Shown here one piece after another: positions 45,683-56,897 of a DNA stretch of 64,000 nt. The notes beneath the pieces were generated by a model. That model ran no database searches. It saw only the letters and a list, made by a program, of their open reading frames with translations, and was not told where the DNA came from. Source of the DNA: Umbelopsis ramanniana AG (lineage: Eukaryota > Mucoromycota > Umbelopsidomycetes > Umbelopsidales > Umbelopsidaceae). Within the stretch, counting starts at the first letter, position 1. Each line of letters opens with the position of its first letter. The stretch spans positions 186,001-250,000 of the forward strand of contig NW_026252106.1 in the NCBI RefSeq assembly GCF_025399195.1. The letters are read 5' to 3'. A program made the translations under genes and the position numbers.

Positions 45683-47210
45683 TTGAGACTTTAAAGCTCC
45701 CCGCATATTGTCTGTCTCTATTGCTCGCGTCACGAGCTATATTCATTGATGTACCCATCATCTCAAAGTCTTGGCAAAAAATTGTAATGATGTCGCAGAT
45801 AGTGCGAATGTTGCTTATCTCTATCTCAGCACCGCCGTTCCTCCACTTATCTCTATCTGTGTATCGACACCCGAGAAATTACCATGCATTCATGAGCATT
45901 TAATCCCGTTGCCAGAGGGAAAGGGGGGGGGTGTTAAAAATTTGTTGTCAATCGGACTCTCCAAGAATGGTAGCGTTCCTGGGGGTTACATCTCGACTGA
46001 ACTCAAACAACATTGAGCATCAAATATAGAAAAGGTTCAATTCATGCAAGATTATAGTTGAAAAAAGAAATGCCTGTGCGACACCTTGGAACCAACTGTT
46101 TGGGTAAAGTTTATCTCTGCTAATCGCTTTGCAACTATACTCGATCATGCCTCCCCCCAGTGCTGAGCGATAGGATAACTCGAGCAATTTTTGTGTTCAG
46201 AGCCACGAAAGCAAAAGCTATGTCATCCAAACTGTTGGTCTTAGGTTCTCAGACATCTTTAGAGGTAGAAAAGACCCACTTTCTGTTCTGCATTGAGATT
46301 GTGGAGTCGCGGGCATGGGTCCGGTTCTGTCCAGTAGCAAGTGAGACTCGCACAGGTGGGAAACTTTGAGGTCATTTCCCGATTAAGCACCGGTAATCAC
46401 TGGGTTGTGAGGCCATGTGTGCGTCTCTCTAAAGTGACCATCCTCCCCCCAAATGTCACTTTTTGATGAACCCACACTAATGTAAACGTCACCAAGTGAT
46501 CACTTTTGGTTAACCTTGTCAACACTGCGGTGACTGACGATCATTTTTTTTTTCCAAATGTCTTTTTCTTTATTTACACCAGGCTCACGGCATAAGGGGA
46601 AGCGATATCTACTGTTTACAATAAAAAGGGCTTTGTTACTAGACCGTCAAAACATAGTTGATAACCATGATGTAGTTATTGGGGGGAAAAAGTTTAAACC
46701 TATAGGTCAGAGTAACTGATCAGCTTAGCTGAATCAGTTCATCCGTACCGAAAATCTATTCCTTGTGTTCCTCATTCCCCCCACAAGAGAAAACCTCTCC
46801 CCCCCCGAATAAGCTTGTAAGTTTCGGTTGACATCAACCTTTTCTTTGCATGACCCTATCTAGGCAATCCTATTTTTCTTCAGCCCCGATGAAAAGAATG
46901 AGCGGAAGAATGGCCGAGAAAGACTGGACAACTGGGAGAATGCAGGCAGAGACCATGTTGAATTTCAGTATCGGTTACCATGAAATTACTTTTTTTTTTG
47001 TGCGAGAATTTGTGGAACTTGACTTACCACCCCCCAAAGAAGATGCAATGCTATTTTTCCCCAATTTCACACACCGGGACTAACGAGTGTTATTATTTTT
47101 TTTTCTCTTTTTTTTTTCCTGATAAATAGAAAGCAGAACCCAGAAGTCAAAGCAAGAATCCCAACATCTCTTTCTTTCTTTCTTTTCTTCCTATAATCTC
47201 GCCTTTACCT
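45683..47210. promoter_or_regulatory. Long upstream region of the zinc-finger gene, rich in C/G tracts
   Basis: About 1.5 kb with no convincing coding exon. It carries repeated C6-C9 tracts on either strand: 45923-45931 (G9), 46153-46158, 46445-46450, 46681-46686 (G6), 46777-46782, 46799-46806 (C8) and 47030-47035. Several are flanked by A/T and resemble STRE-type CCCCT elements. A T-rich pyrimidine tract precedes the start codon (47090-47195). Likely the promoter and long 5'UTR of the downstream factor. Confidence 0.4.
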
Positions 47211-48116
47211 ATGGAACAATTCGTAACACCAACGTCATTTCAAGACTTGTCGCTTGCATGTACAGAATTAATGACTCCGCAGAAGCAAGATGACAATCAC
47301 CATTTCCTATATTCTATGTCCAACGCTCCTATACATTACCCTATCAACTCGAACTATATAGCACAGTATTCCGCGCAAGCCTTTGGTCATGATCCAACTG
47401 GAGCATGGTCCGATAGTTCAATGAGTATCAGCAGTGATGACGAAGCAGGAAACGTATCTCCCATAATAAATGATGGGGATGACTTGATATCGATGCTACC
47501 TGGTATTCTGGAATATCAAAGCATGGATGCTCTTATGCCAACTATCGACCCGATGTCCACGCTACCCACCGACTTTAATGCAGCTAACTGCACCTCGGCC
47601 GCTTATGCGCCACCAACGTCTCAGTGCGTGGTTGAAACATTAAACATGCCTATCACATTATCACCTCCAAACTCCACTCGACCCTCCGTCATGGAAGATT
47701 GTACAACAGCAGCATTTGTCAACGAAACCCCGTTCTCACTTTCCAACACTAGTCAGGACCAGTCAACCGTCAAAGAAGAACGTCGGCCTTCCGATAAAGT
47801 GACCAGCAAGGTGCTGCCTGCTCGTAAATCCTCTACTAAAAAGCAAAGTCGACGAAAAAGTTCAGTGTCCACTGGCTCGGCAGAAATCGTAAAGCGATTT
47901 CCTTGTTCTCTCTGTCAAAGATCTTTTGCTAGAAACCATGACTTGCATCGTCACATGCGGGTTCATACTGGTGATAAACCATATGTGTGTCCTTGCTGCA
48001 GCAAAGGCTTTGCGCGCACGGATGCTTTGAAAAGACACTTCAAGGTCGAGGAGACTTGCAGGATAAGTCCCCAGGTTCAGAACATGAAGACCGGTAGAAG
48101 GCATTCTACCGTATAA
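47211..48116 (+). CDS. C2H2 zinc-finger transcription factor, Swi5/Ace2-like
   Basis: Single exon, 301 codons. The N-terminal ~200 residues are acidic, Ser/Pro/Thr-rich and probably an activation region. A basic Ser/Lys/Arg stretch (RKSSTKKQSRRKSS, about 205-220) could serve as nuclear localisation signal. Two fingers follow at about 232-252 (CSLCQRSFARNHDLHRHMRVH) and 260-283. The second has C-x2-C, then His and a final Cys (KRHFKVEETC) instead of the second His. The RNHDLHRH and DALKRH contacts resemble the last two fingers of Swi5/Ace2, which also end in a finger with a Cys close to its end. The target genes are not predictable. The gene has an unusually long upstream region with C tracts. 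Confidence 0.8.
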   Translation: MEQFVTPTSFQDLSLACTELMTPQKQDDNHHFLYSMSNAPIHYPINSNYIAQYSAQAFGHDPTGAWSDSSMSISSDDEAGNVSPIINDGDDLISMLPGILEYQSMDALMPTIDPMSTLPTDFNAANCTSAAYAPPTSQCVVETLNMPITLSPPNSTRPSVMEDCTTAAFVNETPFSLSNTSQDQSTVKEERRPSDKVTSKVLPARKSSTKKQSRRKSSVSTGSAEIVKRFPCSLCQRSFARNHDLHRHMRVHTGDKPYVCPCCSKGFARTDALKRHFKVEETCRISPQVQNMKTGRRHSTV

Positions 48117-48718
48117 ACCAAGCAGCAAAAACCAAAATCGATCCACAATTATCTTTCAACTTGGGCAGAGTGATTCCTCCCAAAGTATACTCGCTTGACA
48201 TTGCAGCAGCTTCCACCCAATGTGTTTTTCTCCTCTTGTCGATCCTCCTTTTTCCCCTTGTTCATTTTCAGTACATAAGTCCGTAGCTTCTACTCAGTTT
48301 CTTTTCTACATTTTTCTTTTATTTTCATCAATCGATGTATGTAGTAAATCCCCAACAGCTAGTTTTGTGCATAGTTATCCTGGCTTCTTTTTTTTTTTTT
48401 TATCTTCAAGTGATTACTTTTTGTACATACAACAACGGAATATTAAAACCCAAAAGATTTGACCTTACTTTTGAAACAATGGGCCCGCCCGGTCACGCGC
48501 TGGGACTAGCTTTCCTTTTTATAATACAACCTATACATAGCCTTATCTGAGACCTGTATAATGGTATTATAAACACAAAATCTGCGCAGTGTAAAAAATC
48601 CTCACCAATACACAAACTTGAGGTTCTTTCCCTTTCTTTAACCTATTATTTGAATGAATCACAGTACATCGTATTTGCTTTCATAGTATTGTCTTTCCAA
48701 TATAGATAACCCCTCATC
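48117..48718. other. Intergenic region between zinc-finger and decapping-factor genes
   Basis: About 600 bp, very T-rich on the + strand, including a T12 near 48390. Presumed 3'UTR plus promoter. No gene seen. Confidence 0.4.
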
Positions 48719-49894
48719 ATGAATACCGCCGTAACTATCCGACATTCATCACCATCCCATTCTCGCAACTCATCTCCAAGGAGACAAGCCCCAACCGTTG
48801 TTGCTCCTAACAAAACCATCCCCAAGAATAAGTCGACCCGCAACAAAGGAGACAAGAAATCAAAATCAGTTTCCAAGGTCAACGATGTCGCCTCAGAGGA
48901 AGTCAAACCGAAGCACTCTCGCAAGCAAGATACCAAATCTGCACTTCCTTATGGTAGCGTCAAAATCATTCAACGGTCCACCACCAATTTAGCTGTTTTG
49001 AAGGAGGATGCTAATCACCGAGATACCTCCAAGCGTCGCAATAATCCTCCATCGGCGAAATCTCGTCGCACCCAAAGACGCAAGGATCTTATTGCTGATG
49101 TCACGGATGCCTTGGAAGTAGAGTTCACTGCTACTCCTCCTCCTCCTTCTCAAACCACGGATTCAGACGACTCTTCTACTGGTGATATTCCCAAGCAGAA
49201 TAAGAAAAATCATAAATCCACCGCTCATCGACAACCCAACAACTCCCCTACCAAGAGGTATGTATGGTTAGGAAATTTTTTTATTCTAGTTTTACATCAA
49301 TATCTGACTTGGCATCGCAGCAAACCCGCCTCTAGACCTTCTCGACCTCGTAGACGCTCCGGTAGCATTCTCGAGATTTCTGAAAGACATTCTTCCACCA
49401 CCAAGGCAACAACCGTCCCACTTTCTAGAACTCCTCCAAACGATTTTATGTTTGGCCAGCCTGCCATCAATCCGTTGTATGCAGGTCCTACGTTCTCCAA
49501 CTCACCTGCGCCAAGTGCATTGCCCATGCCTGGCGTTCGTCCTACGCTTGGCCGATCTCATGATGATAATCTCTTCATGATGGATGATGATATTGATACC
49601 AATGCAAACATTTTGCGTCAAAAATCCTTGGACTTACTTGACATGATTGGTGTGGACCGTCCAAGATCGGAACCTGTTCATCCTCGCCAACAGCCTCCTC
49701 AACCCATACCAGCTTTTGAGGCTCACATGCCTGTTCCATATAATGTAACATATCACCAACCTCATCCCATCTACCATCAGCAACTTCCTTTCGTGATGAC
49801 CACCTCCCACAAGATTCAGCCTGATCTTTCTCCTTCTTTGTCAGAAATTCAGCATAACTTGAGGACCATGCTCAAGATTCAAGACGGCATGTAA
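48719..49894 (+). CDS. EDC1: Enhancer of mRNA decapping, Edc1/PNRC-like
   Basis: Proposed exons 48719-49257 and 49321-49894; 370 residues. The protein is disordered and basic, but the Edc1/PNRC module is plain: YAGPTFSNSPAPSALPMPGV near residues 237-258, containing the YAG-type Dcp2-activation segment and the LPxP Dcp1-binding motif. A C-terminal helix (LRQKSLDLLDMIGV) and LSPSLSEIQHNLRTML may bind other decay factors. These proteins stimulate Dcp1-Dcp2 decapping in P-bodies. The short intron is 63 nt, a multiple of three without a stop, so unspliced mRNA would encode a 391-residue form with 21 hydrophobic/aromatic residues added. The N-terminal half is rich in Ser, Lys and Arg. High confidence in family, less in the exact orthologue. 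Confidence 0.82.
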   Translation: MNTAVTIRHSSPSHSRNSSPRRQAPTVVAPNKTIPKNKSTRNKGDKKSKSVSKVNDVASEEVKPKHSRKQDTKSALPYGSVKIIQRSTTNLAVLKEDANHRDTSKRRNNPPSAKSRRTQRRKDLIADVTDALEVEFTATPPPPSQTTDSDDSSTGDIPKQNKKNHKSTAHRQPNNSPTKRYVWLGNFFILVLHQYLTWHRSKPASRPSRPRRRSGSILEISERHSSTTKATTVPLSRTPPNDFMFGQPAINPLYAGPTFSNSPAPSALPMPGVRPTLGRSHDDNLFMMDDDIDTNANILRQKSLDLLDMIGVDRPRSEPVHPRQQPPQPIPAFEAHMPVPYNVTYHQPHPIYHQQLPFVMTTSHKIQPDLSPSLSEIQHNLRTMLKIQDGM

Positions 49895-50711
49895 AGCAGC
49901 CCTCCTATGCCGCTCATCTTTTGCTTATTATTTCTCTTGCTTTTTTCCTTCCTCCGCCCCCCCCCCTTCCCCCAGGCAATTTGCACCAGCATCTGGATTG
50001 TATATATTTTCTGCTGCTGTAAAGATACCACTTGCATTTTGTTCGCTTTGCGTTATTCTTTCTTTCATTTGAGGTTCGATCTGCATGTATAAAGCGGGCT
50101 AGTCACCAACTGGTTCGCATCCTACTCAGATTCACCGAAAATGTCCCATCTTCTTTCTTCCTTTCTGTACGATAGCCTTTCTTTTTGCTTTATTCTGCTC
50201 TTTGGATTTGACGTTATTCTGTTTCCGCTCTTCAAGTATCTCTGGACAACTTCATCCTTTTATATGTTTTGGATGCCAGACCATTTGACCCTAGCGGTTT
50301 CCTTACTCGCAACCCCATCCATCCTTTGGGATTTCCTCATCAAACCTACCTCTGAGGCAAATCGAAGGTATCTAACTTTTTCTCTACCACCCTCTTTCTC
50401 GTCTGCCTAATCGGATATATTGAGTATTTTAATATCCTTCTTTTTTTTTTTTGATAATTGGATATCATCATCCTTTTCAATATTTTTTTTGAAAGAAGAA
50501 TATGAAAGATACAAATAATATATGACGTTTTATCACTTTGAATGAGTGTACCTTCTGTTGAAGCAACTGGTCTCGCTCATCCTATACCAAAAAAAAAGTT
50601 CGCCATGTCACGTGTACACGCCATTTCCACCGTTTTCCAAAAATGACCCATTTCCCAACTACTTGAACCCTTTCCCTTGATTACTCATTTTTTAAACAAA
50701 GAACCCATATA
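49895..50711. other. Intergenic region between EDC1-like and NOT4 genes
   Basis: About 820 bp with a C9 run at 49959-49967 and T-rich stretches. It contains one small hydrophobic open frame at 50141-50410, listed separately. The right part carries the NOT4 promoter. Confidence 0.4.
50141..50410 (+). CDS. Possible small hydrophobic protein
   Basis: An ATG-started frame of 89 codons, rich in Phe, Leu and Trp, with two or three potential membrane segments (about 10-30, 33-45 and 50-65). No family recognised. The + strand here is pyrimidine-rich, which alone favours hydrophobic frames, so it may well be chance. GTATCT near 50368 could be a donor, but I see no downstream exon. Confidence 0.2.
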   Translation: MSHLLSSFLYDSLSFCFILLFGFDVILFPLFKYLWTTSSFYMFWMPDHLTLAVSLLATPSILWDFLIKPTSEANRRYLTFSLPPSFSSA

Positions 50712-53429
50712 ATGTCTGACGTTGACGATTACGATTGCCCATTGTGTATGGAAGAGTTGGATCTATCTGATCGCAACTTTAGACCCTGTCCATGTGGTTA
50801 CCAGGTAAGACATGAACAGAAAAAAAACCGGATTGATCAGTGCCACATGTCAAATGCACCCTCGACCGCCATTAGCAATAGAATTCACCCCAATCCTTGC
50901 TTTACACTCTAGATCTGCCGATTCTGCTGGCACCATATAAGAGAAAACCTAAATGGACGCTGTCCAGCGTGAGTATTATCTGCCATGACATGGCCATGAC
51001 CTCTGATTCATGAGATCCTCTTGACTTTTGACTAAAACAAACTTGACCCACCTTGCAGTTGTCGTCGACTTTACTCTGAGCAGACAGTGGAATTCACACC
51101 TATCAGTTCGGATGAGTAAGTAGCGTCGTTGACTTTGATCATGTCAACCGGCTCACTGTATCACAGAAAACTCACGGGCCTTATTTGTGTTACTTTTTAG
51201 AATTGTTCGTCTAAAGAAAGAGAAAAAAGAGAAGGAGCGACAGCAAAAGGAGATGGAGCAAGCGAATCGAAGACATTTGGAAAATACCCGTGTGGTGCAA
51301 AAGAATCTTGTCTATGTCATAGGCTTGAATCCCAAGTATGCTAACGAAGAGGTAAAGAAAAACTTTTTGATCTGCTTGGTCAATATTGTATACATTATGA
51401 TTTTTTGTTCTTACACATCATGTCTAGACCATCATGTCTCAGGATTTCTTCGGCCAATATGGAAAGATTTCAAAAATCGTCATTAATAAGCGTCCACCTC
51501 CACCGTCTGCAACCGCAAGACACGGTGCGGCGGCATTGCCTAGTGTTGGGGTGTACGTGACGTACTGTCGAAAAGATGATGCTGCTCGAGCAATTGCAGC
51601 AGTCGATGGAAGTGTCATGGGAGGTCGTATGCTACGGTAAGTTCATGCACATACATAAAAGTCGTGGTGCCACAATACCATTTCGCTGACATTTCCGTTT
51701 TGTTTTTGTTTTTTATTGTTGTAGAGCATCATATGGAACTACCAAATATTGCTCCTACTACCTTCGAAACATGGCTTGTCAAAATCCTGTATGCATGTAT
51801 TTGCATGATCTAGGCGACGACGCAGACAGTTTCTCCAAAGAGGAGCTAGCCGTAGGGAAACAAAACCTTCGCGATCACATTTCCTCTGAAGTCGATTCAA
51901 AACCTCAAGTTTTAGGTCAACATGCTCGTCCACCCACACCAGCTGACTTCCCGCCTATGATGTCTTCTTACCAAAGTGGCCGACGTCCAGCGACACTGGA
52001 ATCAGTCGCGCATATACAGTTCAAGAACAAGCAACTCCCCACCGTGGCGCATCCAAATGACTCTGGAGAAGATGTTTCGGCTGCTAATTCGGAAGACGAA
52101 AAATCAGACGAAAAGTCAGCTTTGCCAGCCACCGTCTCATGGGCTACTGGAAGTGGTCCCAACACTCCCAATTTGAAGTCTGCATCCTTACCTTTGACAC
52201 CGGATAACTTTGGACCATCCTTGGCGGCAGCGGCGGCAGCGGCAGCTCAAGCCAAACAACAAGCCAAAGCAAAGGCGAATAAGAAGAGAAATAAGGATAA
52301 ATTGGAAGTTGGTTCACAAACGTCTGCGGTTGACGACGAAAGCAAAAGTACATCTGATGGACATGTGCCTCAATTGGTATCTGATTCAGGAGAAGAAGCC
52401 GAGAACGAAATGGATGAGATGGAGTTCACACAATACGTTTTGGGCGGCAACCACTTTCAGCGTCTTTTGTCCATTAGCGATAAGGATGCAGAAGATATGG
52501 AAGATGAAGTCGTTGGTATACAGGCGTTACGCGATGATCCACAACCCGCGGAAGACGAACCTGTGGTGGCAGATCTCATCAAAGATTCAGAACCAGTATC
52601 CACATTCTCTATCTTAAAGACAAGCTTATCTCCATACAGCAGTACAGGCTATGTCGGGCCATTCAACCCATTTGCGAAGGATGAGCCAGCTTTGGATGAC
52701 ATGGCAAGCCTAGAATCCTTGCGAAAAACACTTCCGGATATACGCACATCGCCTACGATGCATATGTCACCAGTGCGAAATCACCTTCAGTCTTTACCTC
52801 ATAATGTGCCAATGCATGCTCCACCTCAACCTAATATATTAGGTATGCAAGCCGGAGGTGGAAAATCACCTCAAGCTGCCAACGCCTTTTTGCAAGCATT
52901 ACAACATCGTCAGCCTCTTCATCATGCTAATCCTATGGTGGAGAATATGATGGGAAGGCCAGATACGTCAATGCGTGGTCCACCTCCTGGTATCAGCCAT
53001 CCGCCTAATTTGCCAGATTCTTCACATGCCCGGCTCAGTCCACAAGCCTTTATGCACTTGAATATTCTCAATAATGCCGCTGTTCAACCAGAGATGAGTA
53101 TGCAGCAATCGCCTGTGGTAACCAACAATGGCCATCCCAACATGATGTCGCCTCACAGAAAACCTTCGGAAGCATCCGTCTTCCAAGACACGGCTATCAT
53201 GGCTTTAGGTAACCAAGTTGTATCGCCCATGTTCAACGATGACAACCAAGCTCCAGAGGCACGCCGATTGAGAGTGTTCCAAGGATTGAGAAATACTGAA
53301 CCTTCATTCACACCACCTGTGGCTAACAATAGTAATGATATTCGAGCTGGACTGGCTGCTCTTCTGAACGGTGCTAACTATCCCGGAAAGCTATCTAATA
53401 CAACCCCCAACAATGTCGCACCTCTGTAA
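50712..53429 (+). CDS. NOT4: CNOT4/Not4 RING E3 ubiquitin ligase
   Basis: Proposed exons 50712-50804, 50913-50968, 51059-51115, 51201-51351, 51428-51636 and 51725-53429; 756 residues. N-terminal C4C4 RING (about 9-52; CPLCMEELDLSDRNF, CPCGYQ, CRFCWHH, CPACRRLY), a lysine-rich linker, an RRM (about 95-190; NLVYVIGLNPKYANEE, FGQYGKISKI, VGVYVTYCRKDDA) and a C3H1 zinc finger (YCSYYLRNMACQNPVCMYLHD). This order defines Not4, the E3 subunit of the CCR4-NOT deadenylase that ubiquitinates ribosomal and quality-control substrates. The long C-terminal tail is disordered with a poly-Ala stretch followed by a Lys/Ala-rich segment near 350-370, then Pro/Met/His-rich sequence, probably contacting Not1. 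Confidence 0.94.
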
Positions 53430-54793
53430 AACGAAGGAACTATTGATTCGGTCACCCACCACCGAGAAATTAGCTGAACGAATGGGATCTTTGCTGCCTG
53501 TCATACCATTTTGTGACCTTATACCCTCTCAGCCCTGCCAGTCTTACTGTAATTCCTATAGAATGTGGTACCGCCCTTCGCTTTTTTCGTTTCTTTTTAT
53601 AAAAACATAAAAAACTCTACTCAATAAAAAAAGCAAAAAGTATATTTGAAAATCACAAGAATTTTTTCAAAACCATCTGTATGCATACTACCACGTTTAT
53701 TGATAGGTTATTAAGTACAGAAATGTACTAATGATCGCTTTAACGAAGTCAATGAAGGTCATGGTGCTCGCTAACTATCAATATGTGGTAATTCAATATA
53801 TGCACTATCCAACGTCTCTCATTCACCTTGCTCCTCAAATTTTTCTTTACATTCATCGCATTGACAGTGATGGCTGGCAAAGAGTTGAAAGATTACGGTA
53901 TCTGGGATAAGTTTGTGACTTGTTGATCATAAATTCCCCTGTTCACAAAGCTAGAGTGTTTGGACAGTGGCGTTTGGGGGGACCAGGGAATTGGGGGATG
54001 ACAAACAGTTAGCATAGAGAAAGGGAATTTTTCGGGAAAGGAAAGTTCGCAGATGGTGGATATACAATGTTTGGAGGCATTGTTTAGGGAAGATTTGGAA
54101 GGGAGCCATATGGCTCATCATCTGATGGCCATGTCAATCTGATTGGTTGCAAAACGATAACCGGCACAAAAGGTAACCCGACCCTAGAACACAAAGATGA
54201 TACCATCATGACAGAAGGACAATTGTCACTCCGTCGACAAACACCAATCTGCGTTTGGCGACACAACAGACTTGCCTTCGACGAGTGTATTTTCCCGTAA
54301 ATAATTATCTTCGACATTTGTCAAAAAGTATGAAGTGAATGCACATCAAAACCGCCCGCCCATACCGCATTTGCGAAGCAAGCTATTGTATCATTGTATA
54401 CCATTCCAGGTCATGGTCCTGAATATTTGCCATTCTGTAGTCAATATACCTATTTCTCAAATGATAAACAACCTTTTTACCATCCATGGTGTAGAACACT
54501 ATCTTATTTATATCATCGTTCTGCCCAAAAGCATACCCTCGCGCTTCACCAGCAGTGTAGACAGACATTCTGCAATGGGCCACTGGGGTAATAAGAGCAA
54601 AATCACGTGATACTTGATCAATTTTTAGACATGGCATTGGTGGCCCAAGCCTGCATTTTCACGCGTACGAGGGAGCACCTACTTCCCACCTGTTGTTTCG
54701 ACATTATCAACACGCTTTCCCTTCACATCACGCGATAACCCAAGCCCGCCTACATCAAAATTTGAACCATCTTTTCTTTCTGGATAAACCTCA
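53430..54793. other. Intergenic region between NOT4 and PWWP genes
   Basis: About 1.36 kb, the second-largest gap in the right half. AT-rich after the NOT4 stop. No convincing gene; one minus-strand open frame (54383-54637) is listed as a weak candidate. It presumably includes the NOT4 3'UTR and the PWWP gene promoter. Confidence 0.35.
54383..54637 (-). CDS. Weak candidate minus-strand coding exon
   Basis: An ATG-started 84-codon frame with fairly protein-like composition (SVYTAGEARGYAFGQNDD, then KIVFYTMDGKKVVYHL). No family recognised, no clear partner exons. Possible donor GTATAT and acceptor TTCAG lie inside. It could equally be chance. Confidence 0.15.
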   Translation of the reverse strand: MPCLKIDQVSRDFALITPVAHCRMSVYTAGEARGYAFGQNDDINKIVFYTMDGKKVVYHLRNRYIDYRMANIQDHDLEWYTMIQ

Positions 54794-56897
54794 ATGCCTC
54801 CTAAACCTATCCCAGAATATCCTCCCGGATCGATTGTGTTTGCTAAATTACGAGGTTACCCATGGTGGCCCGCTCGGGTAAGTCCTAGAGTGAACCCCAT
54901 CAATGACGCTTGTGTTGGAACCAGATTGTGTCTGTGGACCAACATGATTTGGCTTTGACGGCGTGCGAATGGCGTGGAGTATCCAGGAGACGTTACGGGG
55001 GGTTTTATGTCACAGTCTAACACCATGGTTTGATGTTCATATCAGGTTGAAGACGAATCAAAACTTCCCTCCAAAGTGTTGCAGTCAAAGGGGAAGAATA
55101 AGACCCCAACGTGGACGGTGTTTTTCTTTGGCTCAAAGGACTAGTAAGTATTTTTGAGGCAGACGTGGTGCGCAGCTCGTCACTTATACGTGTCGTTTTA
55201 TACGATTCGTTGCGTGATGCTCCTTCACTTCTTTTACTGAATTCACAACCCAACAGTGGATTTTTTGGATCGGATAGCATTCGACCCTTTGATCGTGACA
55301 CCGTCGAGCGAGATCTCAAGGCGAATAAGTTCAAAACAAAGGATCTAACCACTGCGATCCAACAGGCGTTAGATCCGACTGAATTTGACAAGGAAGTGAA
55401 ACAATTGAGAGATGCGCAGCGAAAGGAAGAGGGACAAGAACGAAAGGAAGCAGCAAAATCAAAGAAAAAGCAGCCAGCAGCCAAGAAGGAACCATCTCCT
55501 GCCAAGAAAGCAACACCTGTCAAACCGACTGCGGAGAACAAGACAAGGGCTGCTGCAGCTCCCAAAGCTACTAAAGTGCAGGACAAACCACAAGAGAAAC
55601 CACAGGATATAATACCGGCAGCCTCTTCTTCAAGAAAGCGTAGAGGTACCCAAGCACGAGAAGTGTCGGATGCTACAGATAATGCAAGGGACAATAAGCG
55701 AAGTGTAAGTTTCTAAAAAATGAATAGGGTCTTATATAACGCGGCGATAGAGCATTGCTGTTTACCGCTTGTATAATACAGCGTATTGCACAAGTCAAAG
55801 ATGAACCTAAGCCTGCCCCACCGGCTACGAACGGAGACAAAAAACCTGCTGCAGCTGTCACCAAGGCAGTTGAGGTCGAGTCGAGCAAAGCTTCCAAGAG
55901 CCCAGAGCTCGGAGGTGGAAAGGAAATTCATGATGGCAAAAAGTCACAGAAGAAACTATATCATCTTAGACATAAGCTGCAAAAATTGGTCTATGAGAGG
56001 AAAGAGGTCAGTGTCATGGCAGAAGGGTGCCTCCTTATTGACGAGACTAAATGTTATCCTACTACAGGAGGAGATCACGTTGGACGATTATACCAAAATT
56101 GATGGTGTCCTGACTGAAATTGAAGCTTTACAAGGCGAGGTGACTTACGAAATACTCAAGGTAACAACACAATGGAGAAATTAGAACAGTATGGACATTG
56201 CTTGCAAATTTCGACTCACATTGACGTTATTTAGGAAACTAAAATTGGCAAGGTGATGAAGAACGCTTGTGCACATAGCTTTGCGAGTGATAGCAAGTAC
56301 AAGCTTAGAGACAGATGTGTTCAGCTTATGAAGAAATGGAAAGTAGTCTTACTGGCTGGAGCGGCGGAGGAGAAGGCCTCGGACGAAAAAAAGACGGCCG
56401 AAAAGGGACTTCATGTCAAGTCTACAGAGCAAGCTGGTGGATCACCAAAGCTCACCAGTGCAGAAAAGCAAAAGGATGAAATAGCAAAACAGTTGGCTGT
56501 AGAACAAGCAGTAGTGCCTTCGGTGCCAACTACTGAGCCTCCACAACCACTTGTGTCAGATCCAGCAATACATCCACCACAGAAGAACAATACAGAAATA
56601 AAAGTGGCCTCCATAACAAAAGAGGTTGACATGCAAGAAGTCTCAAAAGAAGGGCTATTACAGGAAAATACCTTGATGATGGGTCAAGCCACCACCACCG
56701 TCACAGATATTCATGGCAAGGACACCTCAAGTCAACAACACGGAATAGAGTATGCTGACACGAACCAGTCAGTCGACACAATTATGGATGAGGCTTCACA
56801 TGGAACTCTGCCCTCGGCAATGGTAGCTGATGCACCCTCTTCTGTAAACCTAGCAGCTGACCCTACGCTCGAGCTGCTTGGATCATCAACAACATGA
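54794..56897 (+). CDS. PWWP-domain chromatin reader with LEDGF-like C-terminal domain
   Basis: Proposed exons 54794-54877, 55046-55143, 55257-55704, 55782-56006, 56068-56160 and 56235-56897; 536 residues. PWWP domain at about 10-105: PPGSIVFAKLRGYPWWPAR, TWTVFFFGSKDYGFFGSDSI, IQQALDPTEFD. Such domains bind methylated H3K36/H4K20 nucleosomes. A Lys/Ala/Pro-rich low-complexity linker follows. A helical bundle at about 270-365 (KLYHLRHKLQKLVYERKE, ITLDDYTKIDGVLTEI, CVQLMKKWKVVLLAG) resembles the integrase-binding/TFIIS-N-like domain of LEDGF and HRP2 and the fission yeast Pdp3 C-terminus. The acidic/Thr-rich tail is disordered. The PWWP core is split by a 168-nt intron right after PWWPAR. Confidence 0.88.

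Noticed and set aside
46160-47083. Open frames in the zinc-finger gene's upstream region
   Set aside because: Composition follows the C and T tracts; no protein pattern seen, so treated as non-coding.
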